Counted from the stretch's first letter, positions 16,683 to 24,169 are shown. The stretch is DNA of 64,000 nucleotides from a virus (IMGVR_UViG_3300027852_000809:1-64000); one strand, 5' to 3'. Notes: generated from the sequence alone by a model not told the origin. A program made the numbers and translations.

Positions 16683-17688
16683 CTTGAATAGGTTGTTGTT
16701 CTATTCGTGAAAGAATTGTGTCGAACTCTATTCTAGCTTCTTCTGAATGAACATGTTTTTTCTTAAACTGAACAAGCATTTCATATACCCCAATCTTTTT
16801 AAGTAAATAGTTTCTAAGTCTTTTTATTGTTCTGTCGAAAAAACCATCTTTTAGCATAGCTTTTTTTACATTATCATTCTTAATAACAACATCTTTACCT
16901 TTATCTTTATAGGTGGCTTCAATAGAATTACCAATAAGCATAGGTCGAATGTCTTTTTTAAGTTTTTCGGGTATTTTTTCAATAAAAATAGTATCGTTAT
17001 GAGTAAAATCCTGAATACTTATTATTCCTTGTTTATCATTAATTTTTGAAGTAGCCCAATTTATATCCCAAGTTTGAGGAAGATTCCGATCTCTTGTTAA
17101 TGGAAGGTGCTGAACATTTATGTCGTATGATTTACTTAGATTTTTTAAATGAGCAACAAAAATACCTCCACAAAAAACATTACCTCTTGGTTTGTCTACT
17201 ATTCTTCCGTAGTAATTATCATCAAAAATTATATCATGTTCATGAACAAGTTTATTATGATAATAGTCTAACCAAAAATCAATATCAATATCAAAAGTAA
17301 TTTTAAACCCTTCTTTATTAGGTGTGTTTTCTGAAAGTTTGATGCAAAAAGTTTCTCCAAGTTCTGTTTCTGTGAATTCAGGGATAATAGTATGCTTTTC
17401 TGTTTCTATTTGAATGAACATATTTTCACGGGCGAATATCAAAAGAGCCATTTTCAATCCTTCTCCATACTTTCCTCTCGCGCCTTCTTTTTTCTCACTA
17501 TTACCTATCGCTAGGAAGCTTAAATCTACAGGAACAAATGAACTTGTGATTGTTATATGTTGATTTTCAAGAATATCAATATCATATTCACCATAATCCA
17601 TGAAGTTTTGCATTATTTCTCTTAATGCTTGTTCAATACCCCAATGGGATAAATATTTTTTGCTAATATTATAATTAATTGTTTTCAT
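16672..17688 (-). CDS. GHKL (HSP90/topoisomerase VI B-like) ATPase
   Basis: A 338-residue protein. The N-box ALREIMQNFMD (E24, N28) and lid GARGKYGEGLKMALL (69-83) define a Bergerat-fold ATP-binding site; the C-terminal part is unassigned. GHKL folds occur in MutL, HSP90, gyrase B and topoisomerase VI B. Because the same phage encodes a topoisomerase VI A-like subunit at 25094-26209, this could be a B-like partner, but no transducer domain is evident and the pairing is inference. Confidence 0.7.
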   Translation of the reverse strand: MKTINYNISKKYLSHWGIEQALREIMQNFMDYGEYDIDILENQHITITSSFVPVDLSFLAIGNSEKKEGARGKYGEGLKMALLIFARENMFIQIETEKHTIIPEFTETELGETFCIKLSENTPNKEGFKITFDIDIDFWLDYYHNKLVHEHDIIFDDNYYGRIVDKPRGNVFCGGIFVAHLKNLSKSYDINVQHLPLTRDRNLPQTWDINWATSKINDKQGIISIQDFTHNDTIFIEKIPEKLKKDIRPMLIGNSIEATYKDKGKDVVIKNDNVKKAMLKDGFFDRTIKRLRNYLLKKIGVYEMLVQFKKKHVHSEEARIEFDTILSRIEQQPIQDGK

Positions 17689-17693
17689 GCTTT

Positions 17694-17831
17694 TTAGTTT
17701 TTCATAGCGTTTTCTTGCGCTATAGTTGTGTTTAGGCAGTTGAACATAGGAGTGCAGTTATTTACTTCTCCTTCTTCGATTGGTAATCCGCAGATGCTAC
17801 ATTGGATTGATTTGTCTTCATGTTTTTTCAT
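17694..17831 (-). CDS. small Cys-pair protein (45 aa)
   Basis: ATG at 17831, TAA at 17694. CSICGLPIEEGEVNNC gives a CxxC...C arrangement that could bind zinc, with one more Cys (FNC). Ends 5 bases before the GHKL ATPase start, so translation is likely coupled. Confidence 0.5.
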   Translation of the reverse strand: MKKHEDKSIQCSICGLPIEEGEVNNCTPMFNCLNTTIAQENAMKN

Positions 17832-17833
17832 AA

Positions 17834-18022
17834 TTAATTACTTATTTTATTTCTAAAATCTACAGAAGTAGAATATCTTTTATACTTACGAGCTACTTTC
17901 CAAGCAAAATATCTTGAGAATAACTCTTGAATAAAATTATTACTAACCCAAGAAGCTATACAATGAGAATGAACTTCATATTGTAACGCATCAAGTCTTG
18001 ATATTTTATTTATTTTCTTCAT
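17834..18022 (-). CDS. hypothetical protein (62 aa)
   Basis: Basic peptide with an aromatic centre (WVSNNFIQELFSRYFAWKVA). Overlaps the next upstream gene by 4 bases (ATGA). No family recognised. Confidence 0.5.
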   Translation of the reverse strand: MKKINKISRLDALQYEVHSHCIASWVSNNFIQELFSRYFAWKVARKYKRYSTSVDFRNKISN

Positions 18023-18600
18023 CGTAGTATTTGTTTAATTGCTGATTTAGTAAGTTCAATTTCCATATCGACAAGGTTTTCAATCGTCCATCCTTTCATA
18101 TCTCCCCAACTGGTTCGACAATCGATTCCCCATAAATATCCTTTTTCAAAATCGACGGTGAATTTATCTCCTTCTTTATGTAAGACGTTTTTTAAAGTGG
18201 ATTTAGTTCCTATTCTCTCAATGTCTTTAAACTCCCATCCTTTAAACAGCACTTTTTCTTCTGCGGATTTATAAGCTTTTCTTTTAAATTCTAAAGCAGG
18301 TGGATTTCCTTTACCTCTAAACTCCAAAAAAGAATCTAATTTTGGAGGTTTTTCTAGCGGACTACCTTCATCATCACAAGGAACAAACATCCCTAGTTCA
18401 ATAGGTCGGCTTAAAAATTTAGCATATTCACCAGTAACATCCCATTTAATAGCGTCTAAAGCGAGAATGTATTTTACCGCTTCATCTTTATCTCCCGTCC
18501 AAACAGGTTTTTTAAATCGTTGAGGTATTGCTTCACATAATTCGCTTGTAATCATACCTCTGATCCATAATACAAACAATCTCATTGATAGTAGTTTCAT
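18019..18600 (-). CDS. hypothetical protein (193 aa)
   Basis: N-terminal hydrophobic stretch LLSMRLFVLWIRGMI, then a mixed domain with AEEKVLFKGWEFKDIERIGT and a C-terminal helix TKSAIKQIL. Directly downstream of the DUF262 gene. No family recognised. Confidence 0.55.
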   Translation of the reverse strand: MKLLSMRLFVLWIRGMITSELCEAIPQRFKKPVWTGDKDEAVKYILALDAIKWDVTGEYAKFLSRPIELGMFVPCDDEGSPLEKPPKLDSFLEFRGKGNPPALEFKRKAYKSAEEKVLFKGWEFKDIERIGTKSTLKNVLHKEGDKFTVDFEKGYLWGIDCRTSWGDMKGWTIENLVDMEIELTKSAIKQILR

Positions 18601-18605
18601 AATTT

Positions 18606-19130
18606 CTATTTTAATAAGTCAAAATGTTCTTTGTTTTGTGGTGTTCCTGCGAAATTTATATACATAAACCACTTAATCTTATCTTCATCTGTAAAAGTAT
18701 TTTCTGTCGGTTCATTTGCTACGTAATATGCGAATTGATAGCCTTGTATTACATTTTTATAGTCTTTAGGTAAATCATCAAACAAATAATACTTGTTATC
18801 AATTTCTAAATGAAATCTATTGTTATAAAAATCTAGCATAGTAGATAGCCTTTGTTTTCCATCTATTACTTGGTACACTCCATCAATATTATCTTTAGTA
18901 ATAATATTCATCATTGCCATTCTAGGAATATTTCTATTCATTAAAATAGACCATATTAATTCTCTCTTTTGGTGAATATCCCAAACAAAGTCTCTTTGCA
19001 GATTCATACCTTTTGAGGGTAGAAATACATTAAAGTCAATAATTACATTTTCAGCAAAATATTTTATTTGACTATTTATTTCGTGTGGATTAAAACTTAG
19101 TGAAGTTCTTAACTCTTTTATTGTTTTCAT
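18606..19130 (-). CDS. DUF262 (GmrSD N-domain-like) protein
   Basis: A 174-residue protein. LQRDFVWDIHQKRELIWSIL (44-63) and VIDGKQRLSTMLDF (88-101) are the two conserved blocks of DUF262; DGKQR (D90-R94) forms the NTP-handling site in GmrSD-type type IV restriction enzymes. Only the N-terminal domain is present, with no HNH DUF1524 nuclease half. Phage versions may modulate DNA-modification-dependent defence; the real substrate is unknown. Confidence 0.8.
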   Translation of the reverse strand: MKTIKELRTSLSFNPHEINSQIKYFAENVIIDFNVFLPSKGMNLQRDFVWDIHQKRELIWSILMNRNIPRMAMMNIITKDNIDGVYQVIDGKQRLSTMLDFYNNRFHLEIDNKYYLFDDLPKDYKNVIQGYQFAYYVANEPTENTFTDEDKIKWFMYINFAGTPQNKEHFDLLK

Positions 19131-19135
19131 AATTT

Positions 19136-19345
19136 CTATTCTTTAATTTCTTTTAAATTATCGGGGTTTATTCCGAAAACATTATATCCTCCTAATAATG
19201 GAAACTCTTTATTGGCTTTTTGACAAGTAACGGTAACTGTATCGTCAGCTTCTTCTTCATAAGATACTGGTCTATATCTGTTTCCTGAATTAGAATCTTC
19301 CCGAATATCGATGTATGTTTTATCAGGAGTTAGCAACAAGCGCAT
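19136..19345 (-). CDS. hypothetical protein (69 aa)
   Basis: Beta-rich acidic protein (EEEADDTVTVTCQKANKEFP). Its first codons contain GTTGCTAAC, which is repeated as an inverted copy pair at 19329 and 19381 (see site D). No family recognised. Confidence 0.5.
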   Translation of the reverse strand: MRLLLTPDKTYIDIREDSNSGNRYRPVSYEEEADDTVTVTCQKANKEFPLLGGYNVFGINPDNLKEIKE

Positions 19346-19360
19346 AATCGTTTCGCAAGT

Positions 19361-19838
19361 ATTACGTGTTAGGTGCGCCAGTTGCTAACACGTAATATAA
19401 AAAATTTCTTAGGTTCGTTCTCTTTAATTAAATCCTGTGCTTAATCGAAGAAAAAATAAAAGCCTTTTTTGCTTTTTAATCATCCCAAATAATTATCATT
19501 TATCAAATCACTCGCAGGAATTTCTAATGATTTTGCTATTTCAAACAAAACTTTAATACTTGGTTGCCTTCTATTTCTACAATAAGAGTTTACCATATTA
19601 AAACTTTTATCTATTTTTTCACATAGTTCAGTCTGAGTAACGCTTTTAAAATTTAAAGCATCTTGTATGTTATTCATATTAAACTTCTTTCTTCTTTGCT
19701 CATTCATAGCTTCGTTAAATTCTCTCGGTATCATCATAATTTTACAGTTTTTATTGCCATGCTTTTTTTATTTTTTATGGCATATTTATTAATTTTTAGC
19801 TTAATTCAGCAACTTTTCATATTACTATCCGTTGTAAA
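19361..19838. repeat. attC-like site D, with an HTH gene in its loop
   Basis: Left: ATTACGTGTTAG (19361-19372) and CTAACACGTAAT (19385-19396) form a perfect 12-bp hairpin. The left arm continues GTAATATAAAAAATTT; the right arm CTTTTCATATTAC (19813-19825) leads to CCGTTG. Both arms carry GTAATAT where sites B and C have GTATAT, so the arms match each other despite the 400-base loop holding an HTH gene. CTAAC can alternatively pair with GTTAG in GTTAGCAAC (19329-19337). Confidence 0.5.
19480..19737 (-). CDS. XRE-family HTH protein (85 aa)
   Basis: HTH core NFKSVTQTELCEKIDKSFNM, then VNSYCRNRRQPSIKVLFEIA and KSLEIPASDLI. The N-terminal 25 residues are basic. It lies alone inside the loop of attC-like site D, with a terminator-like AAAAGC...GCTTTTT hairpin (19459-19477) at its 3' side. 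Confidence 0.7.
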   Translation of the reverse strand: MMIPREFNEAMNEQRRKKFNMNNIQDALNFKSVTQTELCEKIDKSFNMVNSYCRNRRQPSIKVLFEIAKSLEIPASDLINDNYLG

Positions 19839-19841
19839 ACA

Positions 19842-20132
19842 TTAAATGCTTTGTAAATATGTATTGTATATTTTTAAGACCTCTGTTTCACTAAAAGTCT
19901 TTCCGTCTCTTTTATATCCTTCAAAGCATTTAGTGTACTTGTTAATTTCTGCAAAAACGTGAAAGGCTATTCTATCTTTAGTCTTTAACGTGTTACAACA
20001 ACGTATAACCTCAATAGCTTGTATAGTGTCTTTTAACAAATTATCTACAAACCATTTATTATCGTCAGACTCTAGGTTTTCCCATCCAAAGTCTTTCTCT
20101 AATTTACTTTTTAATTGTTTTAATGTAATCAT
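19842..20132 (-). CDS. hypothetical protein (96 aa)
   Basis: Helical protein (TLKQLKSKLEKDFGWENLES). Bounded by the right arm of site D (GTTGTAAAAC at 19831) and GTTATAC (20184), so it is a candidate cassette gene, though its own cassette ends are not clearly complementary. No family recognised. Confidence 0.55.
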   Translation of the reverse strand: MITLKQLKSKLEKDFGWENLESDDNKWFVDNLLKDTIQAIEVIRCCNTLKTKDRIAFHVFAEINKYTKCFEGYKRDGKTFSETEVLKIYNTYLQSI

Positions 20133-20184
20133 TTTTTACTAATTTTTAGGTTATCTAATCGCAACTAATCTTACACATTTACCG

Positions 20185-20529
20185 TTATACACAAGCATTA
20201 TAATCTCGGTCTATAACAATCATACCTTTTTGCGGATGGTACTCAATCGCACATTTGTATTCTTCTGCCAACTTATAGAACTTTTTTAGAAACTCTTTGT
20301 TTTTACCTTCTGGCGTGTTGTTGTTTAATTCAATAACCTGTCCTTGTATGCTAGTGCGATTTAAACCTATCTCTATTCCGTGTTTTATACCTTTATGCCA
20401 AGTTTCTCGCATATCCATATCACTATAACTACTTCTTCCAAATAATCGGCTTAAACCGCTTCCTTTATCTAAAAAAGAGGTATCACCTTGCATTTCTTCC
20501 TCAAAAATATTTTCAATTCTAATATCCAT
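20185..20529 (-). CDS. hypothetical protein (114 aa), cassette gene
   Basis: Acidic N-terminus, then LSRLFGRSSYSDMDMRETWH, C-terminal FLKKFYKLAEEYKCAIEYH and MIVIDRDYN. The stop codon overlaps GTTATACA (20184-20191), which is complementary to TGTATAAC ending at 20573, so the gene fills one putative cassette. No family recognised. Confidence 0.55.
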   Translation of the reverse strand: MDIRIENIFEEEMQGDTSFLDKGSGLSRLFGRSSYSDMDMRETWHKGIKHGIEIGLNRTSIQGQVIELNNNTPEGKNKEFLKKFYKLAEEYKCAIEYHPQKGMIVIDRDYNACV

Positions 20530-20566
20530 AATATTTAAAGTTTTTAGTTTTTAATCCGTGCCATAT

Positions 20567-20694
20567 GTATAACAAAGTGTATATCACATTGCTTGGCTTC
20601 TGCTTCTTTTCTACCTTCTTCATACATTTGAAAATCATTCATAATTTATATTTTTAAGTTATTAATCCCGCAACGTGGCATACACAACCACGTA
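20567..20694. repeat. attC-like site E
   Basis: Left arm GTATAACAAAGTGTATATCA (20567-20586) followed by CATTGC; right arm GCAACGTGGCATACAC (20670-20685) then CGT (20691). Reverse-complementing the right arm gives GTGTATGCCACGTTGC, matching GTGTATATCACATTGC at 14 of 16 positions. The next cassette starts GTAGCAAAC (20692-20700). Same architecture as sites B and C with a different sequence. Confidence 0.6.
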
Positions 20695-20705
20695 GCAAAC
20701 ATTTA

Positions 20706-21026
20706 CTAATCACTTTTCATTTTGTTTATTTTTGCAAATAATTCACCTCTCAATTTTCTAAGTTCACTTACTTGCTTACGCAGCTTTTTATTTTGTGCCA
20801 TAGAATTTTGGAAGAGTTTATTTTTCCGTGCTTCTATTCTTGCTAATTTTTGTTCTTCTTGCTTATTTATACTTCCTAACAACTTATATTCTAAATGGTC
20901 TAATTCAGCACTTAACTTTCCGTTTTCAATTTCTGCTTCTTTTAGTTTTTTAGTCAAAGCTGCTACTGTTTCATCTTTACTGTATTGTCTTTTTAATTTA
21001 ATAAGTACTTTATCTATATATTCCAT
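20706..21026 (-). CDS. coiled-coil protein (106 aa), cassette gene
   Basis: Almost entirely heptad-like (KKLKEAEIENGKLSAELDHL, ending KLRGELFAKINKMK), so a coiled coil of about 90 residues. TAG stop. It lies between cassette start GTAGCAAAC (20692) and end GTTTGCTAAC (21036), which are complementary except for one missing T. Possibly a scaffold or spacer protein; function unknown. Confidence 0.6.
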   Translation of the reverse strand: MEYIDKVLIKLKRQYSKDETVAALTKKLKEAEIENGKLSAELDHLEYKLLGSINKQEEQKLARIEARKNKLFQNSMAQNKKLRKQVSELRKLRGELFAKINKMKSD

Positions 21027-21035
21027 CTTAAAAAC

Positions 21036-21130
21036 GTTTGCTAACTACACCTATAATTCAGCTTTGCAGTTGGTTAATAATTCAAAGGTTCGTTTTTTAA
21101 AAGGCACAAACCACATACCTATTTGTAGTT
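21036..21130. repeat. attC-like site F
   Basis: Left arm GTTTGCTAACTACACCTATA (21036-21055), then GCTTTGC; right arm GGCACAAACCACATACCTAT (21103-21122), then TTGTAGTT. The arms pair over AACTACA...TAT...TTTG with gaps. The following cassette begins GTTGTGCTTA (21128). Confidence 0.5.
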
Positions 21131-21140
21131 GTGCTTAATA

Positions 21141-21518
21141 CTACTTTAGTTCTATTAAAAAAGCCCCTTTTTCATTTGGCTTATCAGCAACAGCAAAAAA
21201 ATAAGTGCTTTTATCCATATCAATATTAAAGCAATCAATAAAGTGGTTTGCAAGGTCTTTGCTTGTAAATCTGAGTCCGTTATCATTTACAGATTTTGTT
21301 CTTAACATAAAAGCATCAGGCTCATCATCTTTAAACATATAGGCTTTTTTTTGCTTATAATTGAAGCCAAACATTACACCATCATCATTTTTTAACTTAG
21401 TGTTTTCTTGTGCCTTTTCACTTAATATAAATCTATTGCCATTTATTTCAAGTTTTAGGGTAGGGCTTTTTCTTCGGAAACGTCCGTTTGTTCTTCTAAC
21501 GTATAGTAATTCTTCCAT
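21141..21518 (-). CDS. hypothetical protein (125 aa), cassette gene
   Basis: Basic N-terminus (RRTNGRFRRKSPTLKLEING), the rest beta-rich with YFFAVADKPNEKGAFLIEL. TAG stop at 21141. Cassette start GTTGTGCTTAATAC and cassette end GTACTAAGCACAAC are complementary in 13 of 14 positions, the best pair in the window. No family recognised. Confidence 0.6.
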   Translation of the reverse strand: MEELLYVRRTNGRFRRKSPTLKLEINGNRFILSEKAQENTKLKNDDGVMFGFNYKQKKAYMFKDDEPDAFMLRTKSVNDNGLRFTSKDLANHFIDCFNIDMDKSTYFFAVADKPNEKGAFLIELK

Positions 21519-21542
21519 AGTCTTTGCTTATTTAACCGTACT

Positions 21543-21672
21543 AAGCACAACAATATGTATATTGCATAGCTTAGGTAGTTGTTTATTAATTAAATTATAC
21601 CTCATTTTATAAGTAGTTTTATGCTTGTATAGTAAGGGGTTTTTACGCTACGACACCATACATTTTGCCGTT
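21543..21672. repeat. attC-like site G
   Basis: Left arm AAGCACAACAATATGTATAT (21543-21562) then TGCATAGC; right arm GCTACGACACCATACATTTT (21647-21666) then GCCGTTG. The arms pair over ATGTAT and TnGTAGC/GCATAGC with interruptions. Confidence 0.55.
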
Positions 21673-21705
21673 GTAGTTAATATATTTTTCTCCATCTACA
21701 CTGAT

Positions 21706-21960
21706 TTAAGAGCATTTAGAGCATTGCACTTTACCTATTCTAACTATTTGCATTGTTTCATTTTTGCAAGTTGGACATTTAGCATTCTATCTTCCACCAT
21801 GACCGTCTTCAATAATTCTTCCTTGCTTTTTTTCCTGTAATTCATTCCATTTCCTCAAATGTTGGTCTAATTTGTCAACAGAATATTCGGTATTTAAAAG
21901 TCCGTTTCTGCACCAATCAGCAAATGACTTCATATCTTTTTTTGTAAAATTTTCTTTCAT
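21706..21960 (-). CDS. small protein with in-frame TAG followed by a zinc ribbon
   Basis: ATG at 21960 is chosen (MKENFTKKDMKSFADWCRNG) because the upstream frame overlaps another repeat and has no protein character. The first stop is TAG at 21789-21787 after 57 codons, but the frame stays open for 26 more codons to TAA at 21708-21706, encoding CPTC...CSKC, a complete four-cysteine zinc ribbon with no start codon of its own in frame. Amber readthrough or suppression, or a mutated fusion, would explain this. Confidence 0.45.
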
Positions 21961-22015
21961 AATATTATATTTACTTTGCTTCGTTCCTCGCAATTTGCCA
22001 ACGCTAAAATAACAG

Positions 22016-22082
22016 CAGTTAACAATGTTTATATTGCATATTTTCCTATCGGAAAAATATGACGGCATAGCCTTTCCGTTCT
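22016..22082. repeat. weak attC-like site H
   Basis: GTTAACAATGTTTATATTGC (22018-22037) followed by a hairpin CATATTTTCC-tatc-GGAAAAATATG and CCGTT (22076-22080). The left arm resembles sites B and G, but most of this stretch is also coding (22029-22163) and its cassette partner was not found. Confidence 0.3.
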
Positions 22083-22163
22083 TTCTGCTACAGCTTTAAC
22101 GTTTTCGGGTCTTTCGTTAAGCCATTTTTTCCATATTTCTTTTTGCTCTTTATTAAAAGCCAT
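22029..22163 (-). CDS. small protein (44 aa)
   Basis: ATG at 22163, TAA at 22029. EQKEIWKKWLNERPENVKAV is a helical segment. It ends inside the weak attC-like site H. Near-contiguous with the zinc-ribbon gene upstream (2-base gap). Confidence 0.45.
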   Translation of the reverse strand: MAFNKEQKEIWKKWLNERPENVKAVAERTERLCRHIFPIGKYAI

Positions 22164-22165
22164 AA

Positions 22166-22333
22166 TTATTCGGTTTTACTTGGGTTACGTTCTTGTTCTC
22201 TCGCTTTATCATAAATGATAGGCGGTACATCTTGGTTGAGGTCATGGTATTGACGCTCGATATAAATTTCTTCGTGGCAGTTTACACAATGTCCACCATA
22301 GACCTTGCAACCGCAGTCTTCACATCTTGCCAT
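22166..22333 (-). CDS. zinc-ribbon protein (55 aa)
   Basis: CEDCGCKVYGGHCVNC (residues 4-19) is a four-to-five cysteine zinc ribbon, followed by a charged tail. ATG at 22333. Probably a small nucleic-acid or protein adaptor. Confidence 0.6.
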   Translation of the reverse strand: MARCEDCGCKVYGGHCVNCHEEIYIERQYHDLNQDVPPIIYDKAREQERNPSKTE

Positions 22334-22339
22334 CTTTAA

Positions 22340-22502
22340 CTATTTTTTGGTTTCATTTATATAGTCAACAAGTCCTGTTGCTACATTAGAGTCTAAATAC
22401 GCTACTACATTTTAGATGGTGATTAACAGCTATTGCTATTTGAAATCCATCGAATGAAACATATAGTCCGTCTCCTAAATATTTTGGTGCTACTTTTGCC
22501 AT
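22340..22502 (-). pseudogene. frameshifted small phage protein (about 54 aa)
   Basis: ATG at 22502 encodes MAKVAPKYLGDGLYVSFDGF and QIAIAVNHHLK, matching a very common small phage/bacterial protein, but reaches a stop at 22388-22386. The typical ending (VVAYLDSNVATGLVDYINET) continues in the +1 frame to TAG at 22342-22340. The total of 163 bases is one more than a multiple of three, so one extra base near 22400-22412 breaks the frame. Confidence 0.6.
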
Positions 22503-22504
22503 GG

Positions 22505-22699
22505 TTAACTTTTATAAACTTTAATTATTCTTCCTTTTAAAGTGTCAAATTTATTTCCATAAGGAAATCTTATTTCAGTTTTTCCATCTACAATTTCGAT
22601 AGATATTGCAGTATCTTTATCTATTTTAAGATGTAAATGATTTTTAGATTCTTTTAACGCTAGTTCTTCTAACGTATATGAAGCTACAGTTGTTGGCAT
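22505..22699 (-). CDS. hypothetical protein (64 aa)
   Basis: Beta-rich protein (AISIEIVDGKTEIRFPYGNK) ending GRIIKVYKS. Two bases from the gene on either side. No family recognised. Confidence 0.5.
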   Translation of the reverse strand: MPTTVASYTLEELALKESKNHLHLKIDKDTAISIEIVDGKTEIRFPYGNKFDTLKGRIIKVYKS

Positions 22700-22701
22700 A
22701 A

Positions 22702-23301
22702 TTATTCGTTTTTACGGTTAAATATTTCTACTCCAATAATGAAGTAAGCTTCTTTATTTTCCCAAAGAGCAGGAAAAAGACCTTTTGGATCAACGTCTCT
22801 GCCCCAAAGATTATATTTGTCGCTACGGTATTGCATAGCAAGTCCTAATTCAAAAAACCATGGGCTTCCTTTAAATAATTCATCCAACTGGAAGTCTAAA
22901 GCTAAGCCCCAATTTCCCGAAGCTGAACCTTGGTATCTTTCTGTATGAAGTTCTTTATCTCTCCACACCCATTCACCTTGTATGGAAGGAATAATTGCTA
23001 AATCTGTATCACCTCTAAAAACATCTTCAAAAGTAATCGTGTAGCCTATTTTTCCACCAAACGACCTGTAGCCTATTTCATTGAATTCTGTGATATAAGC
23101 GCCCCATTTCATTTTATTGGTAGTAAGGGTTGCTCCAACCTTTAAAGCGATTGCTTGCTCGTTTCTACGCTCTCCATTGTCAAGTTTTTTACCTCCAATG
23201 ATGGCGTTTGCAATGTCTACACCTGCGTAAACATCAATTTTCTTTACTTCTTGTGCGTATGCTATTGTTACAAATAGCATTAATAAAATTGTTTTTTTCA
23301 T
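22702..23301 (-). CDS. secreted outer-membrane-like beta-barrel protein
   Basis: A 199-residue protein with a Sec signal peptide (MKKTILLMLFVTIAYAQ) and alternating hydrophobic strands throughout (KWGAYITEFNEIGYRSFGGK, WFFELGLAMQYRSD, EAYFIIGVEIF), consistent with an 8-10-stranded barrel. It could alter the host surface, for example as receptor masking in lysogens. The role is inference from the fold pattern. Confidence 0.6.
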   Translation of the reverse strand: MKKTILLMLFVTIAYAQEVKKIDVYAGVDIANAIIGGKKLDNGERRNEQAIALKVGATLTTNKMKWGAYITEFNEIGYRSFGGKIGYTITFEDVFRGDTDLAIIPSIQGEWVWRDKELHTERYQGSASGNWGLALDFQLDELFKGSPWFFELGLAMQYRSDKYNLWGRDVDPKGLFPALWENKEAYFIIGVEIFNRKNE

Positions 23302-23303
23302 AA

Positions 23304-23645
23304 TTATAAATGTTTATCGGTTACTTGTTTAAAATTTTTATATCTCTCTAGGAGTTTTTTTCCACCATTTAATTTTGAAATGAAATAACTAGCGTTACTA
23401 TACTTAGGAAGCAATACATCTACAAGTTCAAATAAACGTGGTTCATCATTCGTAACCTTAAAATAATTCTCAAGAAAATCAGGTTTAGAAATGTATGAGG
23501 GTTTTGCGTTGTAATTGATCGTGTTAAATTTCACGTCAGGATTTTTTCTAATAAAATCATAACATTCTGAATACTCTTTGGTTGTAAATATTGACATATT
23601 CGTTTTACTTGTTAGGATTATATATTCTTCTAAAGGCTTGTTCAT
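23304..23645 (-). CDS. hypothetical protein (113 aa)
   Basis: Starts MNKPLEEYIILTSKTN and contains PDFLENYFKVTNDEPRLFEL, similar to the 82-residue protein at 15108-15356. The two probably form a small paralogous pair. Function unknown. Confidence 0.5.
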   Translation of the reverse strand: MNKPLEEYIILTSKTNMSIFTTKEYSECYDFIRKNPDVKFNTINYNAKPSYISKPDFLENYFKVTNDEPRLFELVDVLLPKYSNASYFISKLNGGKKLLERYKNFKQVTDKHL

Positions 23646-23655
23646 TGGTATATTT

Positions 23656-23799
23656 TTAATTCCACATAATTATTAGTCTTTCCTTCAAAATTTTTGAGGG
23701 TCTTATCACTCCGACAACTGGTTTCCATAAGTTCCCATTTTCAATACAAACAGTCGTAACATTTGGAAGGTGGCTTTGTAATTCTACTATTTCAATCAT
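23656..23799 (-). CDS. small protein (47 aa)
   Basis: ATG at 23799, TAA at 23656. MIEIVELQSHLPNVTTVCIE then NGNLWKPVVGVIRPSKIL looks like a small globular domain. Fits the gap between its neighbours in the same direction. Confidence 0.45.
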   Translation of the reverse strand: MIEIVELQSHLPNVTTVCIENGNLWKPVVGVIRPSKILKERLIIMWN

Positions 23800-23809
23800 T
23801 GTTGAGGTT

Positions 23810-24163
23810 TTAGTGTTTTTTATCCCATTCATTTTGATGGTGTTCTGTCATTTCCCATACATCAGAAAAATGATCGGCATAGTCAATTTCTATTTCAGAA
23901 TTTTCTTCTGTACCATTAACTAAATGTTGCATCGCATGGAAGCCCGCACAAGTCAATGATTTTTCTCCCCGTACAATTTCATTTTGTCGGTCTTCATCAG
24001 GATGGTCTTCGTGAACTACTCCTGTTTTATGACAAACAAAATCTGTAAAAGGATTGTCTGCTTGATAGGCAAATTCCTCTGCTCTTTCGGGGTGTATAAA
24101 CAAGGTGTTTTTCCTTGAATAAGGACAAAGTCCACAACATTTTTTAACTACTGTTACACTCAT
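23810..24163 (-). CDS. DUF6283-like Cys-rich protein
   Basis: A 117-residue protein. CCGLCPYSRKN (8-19), FVCHKTG and SLTCAGFH provide the Cys/His set of a small metal-binding domain found in phages (DUF6283 type). The tail is acidic. Function unknown. Confidence 0.6.
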   Translation of the reverse strand: MSVTVVKKCCGLCPYSRKNTLFIHPERAEEFAYQADNPFTDFVCHKTGVVHEDHPDEDRQNEIVRGEKSLTCAGFHAMQHLVNGTEENSEIEIDYADHFSDVWEMTEHHQNEWDKKH

Positions 24164-24169
24164 AGGATA

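Noticed and set aside
19975-20000. TTACAACAACGTATAA resembling an attC-like left arm
   Set aside because: It lies inside a coding gene, has no matching right arm and no cassette-end partner.
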